Below, one piece after another: positions 26,744 through 35,115 of a stretch of DNA of 64,000 bases. The notes below the pieces were generated by a model that did not search any database, was not told where the DNA came from, and saw nothing but the letters and a program-made list of their open reading frames with translations. The translations under genes and the position numbers were made by a program. The first letter of the stretch is position 1. Each line of letters opens with the position of its first letter. Source of the DNA: Priestia aryabhattai (GTDB taxonomy: Bacteria; Bacillota; Bacilli; Bacillales; Bacillaceae_H). The DNA lies in assembly GCF_023715685.1 (NCBI RefSeq), contig NZ_JAMBOQ010000001.1, positions 868,001 to 932,000 on the forward strand. The letters run 5' to 3'.

Positions 26744-26807
26744 ACCAACACCTACACTTTATAAAACATATATACCATAACACCATAAAATCAGACATTT
26801 AGCAAAT

Positions 26808-26834
26808 AAATAGACACCTGGCAGGTGCCTATTT
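26808..26834. terminator. 27-bp near-perfect palindrome, possible yqgE terminator
   Basis: AAATAGaCACCTG and CAGGTGcCTATTT mirror each other around a single G, with one G-T type mismatch. On the minus strand it is followed by ATTTGC, only a weak T tract. It lies about 70 bp past yqgE, so termination is plausible, but a protein site or a dispersed repeat is also possible. Confidence 0.5.
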
Positions 26835-26904
26835 ACGCAACGTATTTATTCTAAAAGAAAAGCGAGACATTTTCCATAGTACAAATGAAGGAGCTGACAA
26901 CACT

Positions 26905-28182
26905 CTAAGCTGGAGATTCTCCGTCTCCTTCATTTAATACTGGGGGAGTAACCGTAGTTTCTTTTTTGTGTAGAGGCTGTGAAATATGTCTCACACAAAA
27001 GTAAATGATTGTATGCCCTGCTCCAACAATAGCTAATAAAATGGGAATACTTTTTGCTTCATCAAAAAACAGTACAGCTATTAAAAATAAAGAGATGGAA
27101 ACGACGCGTCCAATATTCAGAAATACTTCTCTGACAACAATGTATTCGATTCTTTTTGAAACAACGTCTTTTGCTCGTCCAATCACATCGTACGTTAGAG
27201 AAATGAATGGAACCAACAAAATAGGATAGGCAATGGCAATACAAACAGCATATATAATTAACTTTGGATACGATAAGTTAAAGATAAGCAAAAAGACTGC
27301 TCCATAGAGAAGGAGTCCCCCTGTGAAAATAAATCGAAGGCGATTTTTTTGCTTAATAAATCTTGAGGCTACATAGTATCCTACAAACGCAACCGCTGAA
27401 TTCACCAGTCCATATGTCCCTAAAGCTAATTCACTTCCCGTCGTAATAAACACCATGACGGATACAACAAAAATGAACGTACCTTCACGCAACCCTTGGA
27501 AGAAATGAGCTTGCAATATTCGATTCCAATCTTTATTGACTTTTCGTTCAGCCCATACTTCTTTAAATTTGTATACTCCTTCCGCTGCACGTCTTGTAAT
27601 AAAAAAACTAAGCACAACGGCCCCAATAAATAATAGCAGAGATACACCAAAGACAATTTTATACCCAAGTGATTCATACAAAGCGGAAATAACGAAGCCC
27701 GCTCCTAAAGGACCAATCATCCCTGCAAAAGAGTTTAAGATTCCTAAAAATCCGTTAAAAAAGTCTCTTGTATCAGGTTCTGTAATTTCAAAAGTTAGCA
27801 CATTAAAAGCTAGCCAATAAAAGCCATATCCTATACCCAGCAGTCCACCAAGCAATACTAAATACTCGGCTGCGTTAGCTCCACTGATTAATACAGCGAT
27901 ATAAAAAACAGCTAAAAAAGATACACCTAACCTTAAAACCACAACCCGGTCAATTCGTTTGGCCCATTTACCTGCTAAAATAAACGTAAGCGGCTGAAGC
28001 ACCACTACCGCTAAATTATAAATAGCGAGATCCGAAAATTCGCCTGATTGTTTCCACAGATAAATGTTAACAAACGAATTGGAAATTGAAATAGCCAAGG
28101 CATAAAGACCGCCTATAATTAAAAGCAAAAGTAAATCTTTACTAACTTCTACATCTCCAACTACTTTTTTTAATAAAGGCAT
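26905..28182 (-). CDS. yqgE: MFS transporter YqgE
   Basis: A 425-residue major facilitator protein with about 12 membrane segments and a short charged C-terminal tail (NEGDGESPA). It resembles B. subtilis YqgE in size and location between pbpA and sodA. The substrate is unknown. ATG at 28182 follows AAAGGAG. Confidence 0.85.
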   Translation of the reverse strand: MPLLKKVVGDVEVSKDLLLLLIIGGLYALAISISNSFVNIYLWKQSGEFSDLAIYNLAVVVLQPLTFILAGKWAKRIDRVVVLRLGVSFLAVFYIAVLISGANAAEYLVLLGGLLGIGYGFYWLAFNVLTFEITEPDTRDFFNGFLGILNSFAGMIGPLGAGFVISALYESLGYKIVFGVSLLLFIGAVVLSFFITRRAAEGVYKFKEVWAERKVNKDWNRILQAHFFQGLREGTFIFVVSVMVFITTGSELALGTYGLVNSAVAFVGYYVASRFIKQKNRLRFIFTGGLLLYGAVFLLIFNLSYPKLIIYAVCIAIAYPILLVPFISLTYDVIGRAKDVVSKRIEYIVVREVFLNIGRVVSISLFLIAVLFFDEAKSIPILLAIVGAGHTIIYFCVRHISQPLHKKETTVTPPVLNEGDGESPA

Positions 28183-28255
28183 ATCAAAAAACTCCTTTTC
28201 TCTTCTACACCTAGTGTGTGAAAAAGAAAAGGAGATATGTAAAAGAATTGGAAAA

Positions 28256-28292
28256 CAAAAAAGCCAGTAAAGGTAATAATTACTTTACTGGC
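28256..28292 (-). terminator. Terminator after sodA
   Basis: GCCAGTAAAG and CTTTACTGGC around a ten-base loop, then TTTTTTGTTTT on the minus strand. Confidence 0.92.
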
Positions 28293-28311
28293 TCTTAAAT
28301 ACGTCTTTAAC

Positions 28312-28920
28312 TTATTTTGCAGCGTCGTAACGCTTAGCAACTTCGTCCCATTTTACAACATTAAAGAATGCTGAAATGTAATCTGGACGGCGGTTTTGGT
28401 AATTTAAGTAGTAAGCGTGTTCCCAAACGTCTAGACCAAGGATTGGCGTTTTGCCTTCCATTAATGGGCTATCTTGGTTTGGTGTGCTTATTACTTCTAA
28501 TTCGCCGTTGTTTACAACTAACCAAGCCCAGCCAGAACCGAAGCGAGTTTTAGCTGCATTTGCAAATTCTTCTTTGAATTGATCAAAGCTGCCGAATTTG
28601 CTAGCGATAGCGTCTGCTAATTCACCAGTTGGAGCACCGCCGCCGTTAGGGCAAAGGATTGTCCAAAATAATGAGTGGTTCGCATGACCGCCACCGTTAT
28701 TGCGTACTGCTGTACGGATATCTTCAGGAACAGCATCTAAGTTTGAAATTAACTCTTCAATACTTTTGCTTTCTAGATCCGATTTGCCTTCAACAGCAGC
28801 GTTTAGGTTTGTAACATATGTGTTGTGATGTTTTGTGTGGTGAATATTCATTGTTTCTTTGTCGATATGTGGTTCCAGTGCATCGTATGCATAAGGTAGT
28901 TCTGGTAATTTGTAAGCCAT
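28312..28920 (-). CDS. sodA: Superoxide dismutase (Mn)
   Basis: A 202-residue Mn/Fe superoxide dismutase. Metal ligands are in NIHHTKHH (near residue 27), [10 protein letters not shown] (near 80) and DVWEHAYY (D and H near 163-167). GGHANH and the G-rich segment after it fit the manganese type usual in Bacillus. ATG at 28920 lies eight bases after AAGGAGG; an upstream in-frame start at 28938 overlaps that site. Cytoplasmic, no signal peptide. Confidence 0.97.
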   Translation of the reverse strand: MAYKLPELPYAYDALEPHIDKETMNIHHTKHHNTYVTNLNAAVEGKSDLESKSIEELISNLDAVPEDIRTAVRNNGGGHANHSLFWTILCPNGGGAPTGELADAIASKFGSFDQFKEEFANAAKTRFGSGWAWLVVNNGELEVISTPNQDSPLMEGKTPILGLDVWEHAYYLNYQNRRPDYISAFFNVVKWDEVAKRYDAAK

Positions 28921-29070
28921 GAATAATTCCTCCTTCAAAATATGTAAGCATTTTGGCGCAAAAGCACCGTATACATTTAGATTAGCAAATTTACCCTACT
29001 GTTTCAAATAAAAAGTACTTAATCCATGATTTATATTTACCTAATTCCCATTCACTATTCTTTTAAACAT

Positions 29071-29101
29071 AAAAAAGCTTCTTTTTCTTAAAAGAAGCTT
29101 T
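29071..29101 (-). terminator. Terminator of the tRNA operon
   Basis: AAAGCTTCTTTT and AAAAGAAGCTTTTTT on the minus strand, 16 bp past the last tRNA gene (tRNA-Ser). Confidence 0.88.
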
Positions 29102-29116
29102 GAATAGACAATAGTA

Positions 29117-29209
29117 TGGCGGAGGAAGAGGGATTCGAACCCCCGCGGGCTTTAACACCCCTGTCGGTTTTCAAGACCGATCCCTTCAGCCGGACTTGGG
29201 TATTCCTCC
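29117..29209 (-). tRNA. tRNA-Ser (anticodon TGA)
   Basis: 93 nt on the minus strand with a seven-base acceptor stem (GGAGGAA/TTCCTCC), G discriminator and encoded CCA. The anticodon loop CTTGAAA gives TGA, and the long variable arm (GGGGTG...AAGCCC region) is the class II shape of serine tRNA. Last gene of the cluster. Confidence 0.95.
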
Positions 29210-29220
29210 AACCGTATAAA

Positions 29221-29297
29221 TGGTGGACCCTGCAGGACTCGAACCTGCGACCGGACGGTTATGAGCCGTCTGCTCTAACCAGCTGAGCTAAGGGTCC
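29221..29297 (-). tRNA. tRNA with anticodon CAT, probably tRNA-Ile2
   Basis: 77 nt, acceptor GGACCCT/AGGGTCC, A discriminator, encoded CCA. The anticodon loop CTCATAA gives CAT. Body features (TTAGCTCAG, GGTTAGAGCAGACGG) resemble what I recall of Bacillus tRNA-Ile2, whose C34 is changed to lysidine by TilS so that it reads AUA. The separate elongator tRNA-Met in the same cluster supports this; a second tRNA-Met cannot be excluded. Confidence 0.75.
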
Positions 29298-29300
29298 CCA

Positions 29301-29375
29301 TGGCTCCACAGGTAGGACTCGAACCTACGACCGATCGGTTAACAGCCGATTGCTCTACCACTGAGCTACTGTGGA
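29301..29375 (-). tRNA. tRNA-Asn (anticodon GTT), copy 2
   Basis: 75 nt, acceptor TCCACAG/CTGTGGA, G discriminator, encoded CCA; anticodon loop CTGTTAA gives GTT. Identical over its full length to the copy at 29491-29565. Confidence 0.96.
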
Positions 29376-29415
29376 ACAATATGAATTATGTATATCACAA
29401 ATGTAAATTGAGAAA

Positions 29416-29489
29416 TAGCGGCGGAGGGGATCGAACCCCCGACCTCACGGGTATGAACCGTACGCTCTAGCCAGCTGAGCTACACCGCC
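29416..29489 (-). tRNA. tRNA-Met, elongator type (anticodon CAT)
   Basis: 74 nt, acceptor GGCGGTG/CGCCGCT with A73; the anticodon loop TTCATAC gives CAT. The first base pair and stem lack initiator features (no GGG/CCC anticodon-stem pairs), so it is the elongator. Unlike its four neighbours it has no encoded CCA and would need CCA addition. Confidence 0.9.
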
Positions 29490-29490
29490 A

Positions 29491-29565
29491 TGGCTCCACA
29501 GGTAGGACTCGAACCTACGACCGATCGGTTAACAGCCGATTGCTCTACCACTGAGCTACTGTGGA
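29491..29565 (-). tRNA. tRNA-Asn (anticodon GTT), copy 1
   Basis: First gene of the tRNA operon and identical to the copy at 29301-29375, including CCA and the start of the 5' flank (ATTGTTCC). The pair, separated by tRNA-Met, looks like an internal duplication. Confidence 0.96.
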
Positions 29566-29594
29566 ACAATATAACATTTACTAGCGACATTAAA

Positions 29595-29623
29595 AATTTA
29601 ACATGTTTCTAGCCTAAAGTCAA
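29595..29623 (-). promoter_or_regulatory. Sigma-A promoter of the tRNA operon
   Basis: On the minus strand TTGACT, a 17-bp spacer and TAAATT, 30 bp upstream of the first tRNA and just past the yqgC stop. Spacing and boxes are close to consensus. Confidence 0.75.
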
Positions 29624-29627
29624 TATA

Positions 29628-30113
29628 TTATTTTAAAACAGCGTATAAAAAATATGCAATCATCAAAAGTTGAATAAATCCTTTTGAGATAGCGCCACTA
29701 AAAAACCCAATAACCGAACCTACTCCAATTTTCACTGCGTTGCTAATCGTTGTTCGATGAACAATCAGTTCTCCCACGACCGCTCCGATAAACGGACCTA
29801 AAATAATTCCAAATCCCGGGATGATAAACGGCCCAACAAGCAGCCCAACTGTACTTCCCCACACACCTGCTTTAGTACCTCCGAATTTTTTTACACCGAT
29901 AATATTGGCTATATAGTCTGCTAAAAAAAGCGCTATAACTAACAATCCTTGTATCACCCAAAATAACCAGCTATAGGAACTAAAATCATAAAACAAACCG
30001 TATATAACAAACCCTAGAGCTACAAATAGCACGCTTGGGATGATGGGGTAAACCAACCCAACAAACGATACAACAAAGCTAATGATAATTAATGCCCAAC
30101 ATAAAATAGCCAT
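29628..30113 (-). CDS. yqgC: DUF456 membrane protein YqgC
   Basis: A 161-residue, strongly hydrophobic protein with about four to five membrane segments and two glycine-rich stretches (GGTKAGVWGSTVGLLVGPF and GPFIGAVVGELIV), typical of DUF456. Function unknown. Location near sodA matches B. subtilis yqgC; here the tRNA cluster separates them. Confidence 0.88.
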   Translation of the reverse strand: MAILCWALIIISFVVSFVGLVYPIIPSVLFVALGFVIYGLFYDFSSYSWLFWVIQGLLVIALFLADYIANIIGVKKFGGTKAGVWGSTVGLLVGPFIIPGFGIILGPFIGAVVGELIVHRTTISNAVKIGVGSVIGFFSGAISKGFIQLLMIAYFLYAVLK

Positions 30114-30198
30114 GCCCGCACCTATCCTTTTTATTATTACTATTTATCATACAATAACTACTCCTATAAAGAAAGACCTTGCACCACGAGACCTTCCT

Positions 30199-30291
30199 TT
30201 ATTTTACTTTCGAATACGTCTTCAGATAACGATTTTCGAGTGGCACTTCTGCAATATTAACAGCACGGTCCTCAAGCTGCCGGTAATATCC
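30199..30291 (-). pseudogene. Possible 3' remnant of a decayed gene
   Basis: In the 358-bp gap between yqgC and the DUF1189 gene, a minus-strand frame ends in a protein-like stretch with YYRQLEDRAVNIAEVPLENR and then YLKTYSKVK before TAA. A stop lies one codon upstream of GYYRQ, and another frame (TGFAVIVFEDI) could be its continuation after a frameshift. I do not recognise the family. Nothing else in the gap shows coding character, apart from AT-rich promoter-like sequence before 30472. Confidence 0.3.
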
Positions 30292-30471
30292 TCAAAAACA
30301 ATGACAGCAAAACCTGTACATATACGTTTATTTAAGCATAAGATGTGCTTTTGACAAAACGCTCCATGGCATCATTGTAATTGGGAACGGTTTCTAAAAT
30401 CTATTGTAAACCTTAAATTTTCGCTATAAAATAAGGTATAATCAGAATTTTTAATAGTAGGAGGCTTTACA

Positions 30472-31254
30472 ATGAGCATGCTGAAAAAGATGGCATGGAG
30501 TTTTACTTCCTTCCAAAAAATAAGGTCGCTTCGCTTTGAGCATACGAATAAGACGATTGGCTTTGTGTTGTTTTTAACACTTATTTCTTTGCTGCCTACA
30601 TTTTTCTTTATGACTTTGACGATTGTAAACGGCTATCATATCGCTACTACAGATCTTCCGAAATCTGTTTCTTCTTTTTCTATTTCAAATTCGCGGCTTA
30701 CGTCAAGTCAGCCTTTCACAAAAAAAGTAAACGGTACTGCTTTTATCTTAAATTCCTCACAATCTATTGAACAGTTTCATTCTTCTGCTCATGCGATTGG
30801 TTTTTTAAAGGATGGAATTTACATCACGACTAATTCACAAACACAAACGTATTCATATGATTTATTAAATTGGCATCATAAAGAGAAAAATGAACTGTTA
30901 AACTTGCTACACGAACAAAAATCTTCTTTATACATACTGGTCCCTATCTCTATGCTTTTACTGTACGTATTAACATCTGGACTAAACTTTCTTTTCATTA
31001 CCTGCCTCGCTTACCTTGGAAAACTGATTGGGCTCATTACTAAAAAGCAGCTGCCTTTCAAACAGCTATGGGCACTGAGCGCTTATAGTATGGTAGCCTT
31101 CACGTTGATCTATACGCTATTTGAAGCTTTTTCCTTGTCTCTAGCAACACATAGCTCTCTTTACTGGATAGGAACATTCTTCATTTACTTGTTGCTTATC
31201 ATAGGGCTTCCTATAAGAAAAAACGTAAAGCCTAATAAAGAGATTGAGACCTAA
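30472..31254 (+). CDS. yqgB: DUF1189 membrane protein (YqgB-like)
   Basis: A 260-residue membrane protein. One hydrophobic segment lies near residues 27-50, an extracellular Ser/Thr-rich domain (about 50-145) follows, then four hydrophobic segments (150-250). This is the DUF1189 layout of B. subtilis YqgB. ATG at 30472 follows GGAGG with seven-base spacing. Function unknown. A TATAAT-like box lies just upstream (near 30440). Confidence 0.75.
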   Translation: MSMLKKMAWSFTSFQKIRSLRFEHTNKTIGFVLFLTLISLLPTFFFMTLTIVNGYHIATTDLPKSVSSFSISNSRLTSSQPFTKKVNGTAFILNSSQSIEQFHSSAHAIGFLKDGIYITTNSQTQTYSYDLLNWHHKEKNELLNLLHEQKSSLYILVPISMLLLYVLTSGLNFLFITCLAYLGKLIGLITKKQLPFKQLWALSAYSMVAFTLIYTLFEAFSLSLATHSSLYWIGTFFIYLLLIIGLPIRKNVKPNKEIET

Positions 31255-31321
31255 CAAAATCAATCCAATCTAAAGACGAACAAATTGGATAAATGAGCTA
31301 GTAGGGATCGCTTGTTCCACC

Positions 31322-31453
31322 GCTGTTGATTTCCGTGCAAGACTTCGCTTTCCGCGGGCGGCCGATGAGCCTCCTCGTCGCTCACGCTCCTGCGGGGTCT
31401 CACCTATTCCGCTTCTCCCGCAGGAGTCTTCGCCTTGCCCTCCAATCAACAGC
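31322..31453. repeat. GC-rich intergenic repeat element with terminal inverted repeats
   Basis: A 132-bp block bounded by GCTGTTGATT and AATCAACAGC, exact inverted ends, and much richer in G+C than the flanks. Inside are CTTTCCGCGGGCGGCC and CTCCTGCGGGGTCTCACC with a matching CCCGCAGGAGTCTTCGCC, which can fold on CTCCTGCGGG/CCCGCAGGAG. I recognise the internal sequence as a dispersed repeat of Bacillaceae genomes. It carries no gene, so it behaves like a small non-autonomous (MITE- or REP-like) element. The flanks (31255-31321 and 31454-31497) hold nothing else I can name. Confidence 0.75.
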
Positions 31454-31497
31454 TAGAAGCACCTACATACAAGAAACCTATGTTCACCCTACCAATG

Positions 31498-31547
31498 AAA
31501 AAATCCGAACGAATTTGATTCTTGATCAAGAATCAAATTTGTTCGGA
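31498..31547 (-). terminator. Long-stem terminator after the MFS gene
   Basis: A 44-bp inverted repeat, TCCGAACAAATTTGATTCTT mirrored around GATC with one G-T pair, followed on the minus strand by TTTTTTC. A 20-bp stem is unusually long; it ends the MFS transcript whose stop lies 37 bp upstream. Confidence 0.85.
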
Positions 31548-31583
31548 GCTTCCTTCAACTAAAATACTTTTGTCCCAGCCTCT

Positions 31584-32795
31584 TTATTTCTGTACAACTT
31601 TTTTTCTTACCATTGCAGAAGAAAGAATTTTCAACTGATACAAAACCCATAAACCTCCTGCTGCGAGCAGGATAAAGCTATAAATAAACATCAGCCTTTC
31701 ATTATGCATCCACATTTCAAAAATAACAGGCCCTAATGCTACTCCTAAAAATCTCACCGTTCCATAAATGGATACAATAAACCCTCTTTCTTCGTCTGAA
31801 GCCGCTGAAGTAATCATCATATTAATGCACGGAAGAACAAATCCTAAGCCGCCAAAGGCGACTGTCAAACAAAACATCAAAATAGGAAGCGTGTAAATAA
31901 TTGTTAATACTCCAAACATCACGAATAAAAGAATCATTCCTACTATCATTAATTTTTTCATGAGCTCTACATCTGTTTTGATTCGCTGACCGGTCCAATA
32001 AGAAACGAGCGTCATCGCGCCAAGAGGAAATAAAAAAGCGGTTCCTTTTAAAAAACCGTCTATATGATACGTTTCCTCTATTAAAAAAGATAAGTAATAT
32101 AAAATGCCAAATAATAAAAACAACCCCAATCCCCCGACAAAAAATAAAGGAAAAAGCGATTTTCTTTTATCATAGACAATCTGAATGGCTCTCTTTAAAT
32201 ATTCTCGGACAGATACTGAATCCGAACCTATTTTCCCTTCTCTCACATAGATGACTATACCTACTAAAGCAGCGCCTGCAACTAAAGGATAAACAAAAAA
32301 TGCGGCATACCATACAACGAGTGCTGCCGATGCTCCGATTATAGGCGCAACCACTTTTCCAGCTCCGTTATACACTTCTAAAATCCCGAGGACTTTTGCT
32401 CTTTTTTCCCCTATAAATACATCTCCAGTTAATGCCATTGCCAACGTTGTAGTACCAGCAGCTCCAATCCCTTGAATCACTCTGCCAGCCATCAACACAG
32501 CAAAACTTCCAGAAGAGAACGAAGCGCTACTAGCAGCGACAAAACTACCGATTATCATCATGATGAGCGAATACATAATTAACTTTTTACGCCCATATCG
32601 GTCTGATAAAATCCCCACAGCAGGAATACACAATGCAGCTGGAATCGAAAATGCACTCAGTATCAAACTGGTTTGAACTCCGCTTAAGTGAAGCGATTTT
32701 TGAATGCTCGGTAGCAGAGGAATGAGCATGGAATTCCCCAGTACCATGATTAAAGGCAATAAACCTAATGAAACAATCATTAATTTTTCTTTCAA
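31584..32795 (-). CDS. MFS drug-efflux-type transporter
   Basis: About 403 residues, 12 membrane segments, with the MFS loop motif GILSDRYGRKKLI (2-3 loop) and antiporter-like GRVIQGIGAAG in segment 5 (motif C type), typical of DHA-family drug/H+ antiporters. The substrate is unknown. Start: TTG at 32795 lies eight bases after GGAG; the open frame runs on to a TTG at 32828 and an ATG at 32813, neither with a ribosome binding site. Divergent from yqfZ with only about 75 bp between. Not part of the B. subtilis order here, so probably a local insertion. Confidence 0.8.
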   Translation of the reverse strand: MKEKLMIVSLGLLPLIMVLGNSMLIPLLPSIQKSLHLSGVQTSLILSAFSIPAALCIPAVGILSDRYGRKKLIMYSLIMMIIGSFVAASSASFSSGSFAVLMAGRVIQGIGAAGTTTLAMALTGDVFIGEKRAKVLGILEVYNGAGKVVAPIIGASAALVVWYAAFFVYPLVAGAALVGIVIYVREGKIGSDSVSVREYLKRAIQIVYDKRKSLFPLFFVGGLGLFLLFGILYYLSFLIEETYHIDGFLKGTAFLFPLGAMTLVSYWTGQRIKTDVELMKKLMIVGMILLFVMFGVLTIIYTLPILMFCLTVAFGGLGFVLPCINMMITSAASDEERGFIVSIYGTVRFLGVALGPVIFEMWMHNERLMFIYSFILLAAGGLWVLYQLKILSSAMVRKKVVQK

Positions 32796-32871
32796 TTTTC
32801 GTTCTCCAATCATATTTAAGTAGGACAAGCATAGGCTTTACACATAAGCAAAAGAATGAAGGAGGAGCACA

Positions 32872-33204
32872 ATGAAAAAGCTATGTGCATTAGCCGCTTT
32901 CGCTTTTATCGGATATATTTGTCACTATGACATTAAATACGGGACCATTCCTACTGCTACTGAAGCAGTTCAAGTCAGCAAAGCGCAGCCTGCAGAAACA
33001 AAAGCCGCTAGCTCTTCTTCCACCTATACAAAAATAAAAATTAAGCCAGGCGATACAGTTTTGTCCGTAATTGAAAAGCTTACCAAAAAATCGATACCGG
33101 TTTCTATGAACGAAATGATTACAGATTTTAAAAAGTTAAATAACGGTACAGCGCCTGAGGATATTCAAATTGGAAAAACGTATAAGTTCCCTATTTACAA
33201 GTAA
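32872..33204 (+). CDS. yqfZ: LysM-domain protein YqfZ
   Basis: A 110-residue protein with an N-terminal signal/anchor (MKKLCALAAFAFIGYIC), an Ala/Ser-rich linker, and one LysM-like domain (about 52-110, with KIKPGDTVLSVIEKL and IQIGKTYKFP). It is probably exported and wall-bound. Position directly upstream of ispG matches yqfZ. AAGGAGGAG precedes the ATG. Confidence 0.85.
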   Translation: MKKLCALAAFAFIGYICHYDIKYGTIPTATEAVQVSKAQPAETKAASSSSTYTKIKIKPGDTVLSVIEKLTKKSIPVSMNEMITDFKKLNNGTAPEDIQIGKTYKFPIYK

Positions 33205-33346
33205 TGACAGCATTCTTCTTGTCAAGATGGGATAGTCATTGTTAAAATAGCTAGGGTAGTACTTTCTACTAGTTATTTTGTTCATAAAGAGTTATTCTAT
33301 TAATGAATTCAAATTCTTGATTTCATTTTGAAGGAGAGATTATCAC

Positions 33347-34459
33347 GTGAGTGAAATTATACATCGTACAAAAACACGCCCGGTTAAAGTTGGAGATTTA
33401 ACAATCGGGGGCAGCAACGAATTAGTTATTCAAAGTATGACAACCACTAAGACACATGATGTTGAAGCAACGGTTGCAGAAATTAAACGTTTAGAAGAAG
33501 CAGGATGCCAAGTTGTTCGTGTTGCTTGCCCAGACGAGCGCGCAGCAGATGCAATCCCTGAAATTAAAAAACGCATTAACATTCCATTAGTTGTGGATAT
33601 TCATTTTGACTATCGCTTAGCATTAAAAGCAATTGAAGGCGGAGCGGATAAAATCCGTATCAACCCCGGTAATATCGGACGTCGTGAAAAAGTGGAAGCT
33701 GTTGTAAATGCTGCAAAAGCTAAAAATATTCCAATTCGTATTGGAGTTAACGCCGGTTCACTTGAAAAACGTATTTTAGATAAATACGGCTATCCGACAG
33801 CAGATGGCATGGTAGAAAGTGCACTTCATCACATTAAAATTTTAGAAGACCTTGATTTCCATGACATCATCGTGTCAATGAAAGCATCGGATGTTAACTT
33901 GGCAATTGAAGCGTATGAAAAAGCTGCTCAAGCATTTGACTACCCTCTTCACTTAGGAATTACAGAATCCGGTACATTATTTGCAGGAACTGTAAAAAGT
34001 GCAGCAGGTCTTGGCGCTATTTTATCTAAAGGAATCGGAAATACATTACGTATTTCTTTAAGTGCGGATCCTGTAGAAGAAGTAAAAGTTGCGCGCGAAT
34101 TGCTAAAATCATTCGGTTTAGCTTCCAATGCTGCAACCCTTATTTCTTGTCCAACTTGCGGACGTATTGAAATTGATTTAATTAGCATTGCTAATGAAGT
34201 TGAAGAGTATATTTCAACTGTAAAAGCACCGATTAAAGTAGCGGTACTTGGCTGCGCTGTAAACGGTCCTGGTGAAGCTCGTGAAGCTGATATCGGCATT
34301 GCAGGAGCACGCGGTGAAGGCCTTCTATTCCGTAAAGGTGAAATCGTACGTAAAGTTCCTGAAGAAACAATGGTTGAGGAACTAAAAAAAGAAATTGATA
34401 AAATTGCTGCTGAATATCACGCAAAGCAAGAAGCTGAAAAAGCTGCAGCTAAATCATAA
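33347..34459 (+). CDS. ispG: 4-hydroxy-3-methylbut-2-enyl diphosphate synthase
   Basis: A 370-residue IspG (GcpE), the penultimate step of the MEP isoprenoid pathway, making HMBPP from MEcPP. The [4Fe-4S] cysteines are in LISCPTCGR (near 265-268) and [11 protein letters not shown] (near 300), with VQSMTTT at the N-terminus. GTG at 33347 follows AAGGAGAG. The last step, ispH, is also in this window. Confidence 0.97.
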   Translation: MSEIIHRTKTRPVKVGDLTIGGSNELVIQSMTTTKTHDVEATVAEIKRLEEAGCQVVRVACPDERAADAIPEIKKRINIPLVVDIHFDYRLALKAIEGGADKIRINPGNIGRREKVEAVVNAAKAKNIPIRIGVNAGSLEKRILDKYGYPTADGMVESALHHIKILEDLDFHDIIVSMKASDVNLAIEAYEKAAQAFDYPLHLGITESGTLFAGTVKSAAGLGAILSKGIGNTLRISLSADPVEEVKVARELLKSFGLASNAATLISCPTCGRIEIDLISIANEVEEYISTVKAPIKVAVLGCAVNGPGEAREADIGIAGARGEGLLFRKGEIVRKVPEETMVEELKKEIDKIAAEYHAKQEAEKAAAKS

Positions 34460-34462
34460 TCA

Positions 34463-34498
34463 AAAAAAGCGAGGCGCATATGCGCCTCGCTTTTTTTA
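34463..34498. terminator. Bidirectional terminator between ispG and yqfX
   Basis: AAAAAAAGCGAGGCGCAT is mirrored exactly by ATGCGCCTCGCTTTTTTT: a strong GC stem with A and T runs on both sides. Confidence 0.95.
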
Positions 34499-34855
34499 TG
34501 AAAAGAACGGTAATATAAACGTACCGACAATAATCGATACAACTCCGATCCCTATTGCCCATGCTCCTAGCGTAAGTGCTCCTTTTCTGCGTGCGATAAA
34601 CCCTAGAATAATCCCAGCGGCACCAAGAATAATTGGTAAAAAGAATAGTGAAAGAATCGAAAGCACGAGTGCGAAACGACCGTATCCCGTTCCTTCTCCT
34701 CGTCCAGCGACTTCATGATTGCGATCAATATCTATAACTTCACGCTCTGCATGAGGCTCTCCTACTCGGTAAGGAACACCTACTTCAGCTGCAGTTTCTT
34801 CCATGAAATCAGCTTCATATACATCTTTTCTACGCCTTTGTTCTTCATTCTCCAT
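34496..34855 (-). CDS. yqfX: Small membrane protein YqfX
   Basis: A 119-residue protein with an acidic/basic soluble N-terminal half (EEQRRRKDVYEADFMEE) and two hydrophobic segments (about 60-85 and 95-118) around a RRKG turn, a DUF4190-like layout. Position opposite ispG fits yqfX. ATG at 34855 follows GAGGG; an upstream in-frame start at 34888 has none. Confidence 0.8.
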   Translation of the reverse strand: MENEEQRRRKDVYEADFMEETAAEVGVPYRVGEPHAEREVIDIDRNHEVAGRGEGTGYGRFALVLSILSLFFLPIILGAAGIILGFIARRKGALTLGAWAIGIGVVSIIVGTFILPFFS

Positions 34856-35115
34856 GCTTAATCCCTCGCTTTCGTAAATAAGGAGCATTTATAGTATCTG
34901 AATGCGAGGAAAAATTATAAGTGTTAATCTTATACAGCTGCTCATTTCCTTACAAAAAATATCTACATACACGATTACCACACCGTGTGATCATCATTAC
35001 GTTTTTTCTCAAGGCGTATAAAAAGTATTACTGTTTCTCTTTGGGCTTTATGTTACACTAGACAAGAATAATCAAGCATCTAAGTAGAATAAACGTATTA
35101 AAGGAGTGCACGTAT

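Noticed and set aside
31326..31562. 78-codon plus-strand frame across the GC-rich repeat
   Set aside because: It runs through the inverted-repeat element and then through the long terminator stem; the protein has no family character.
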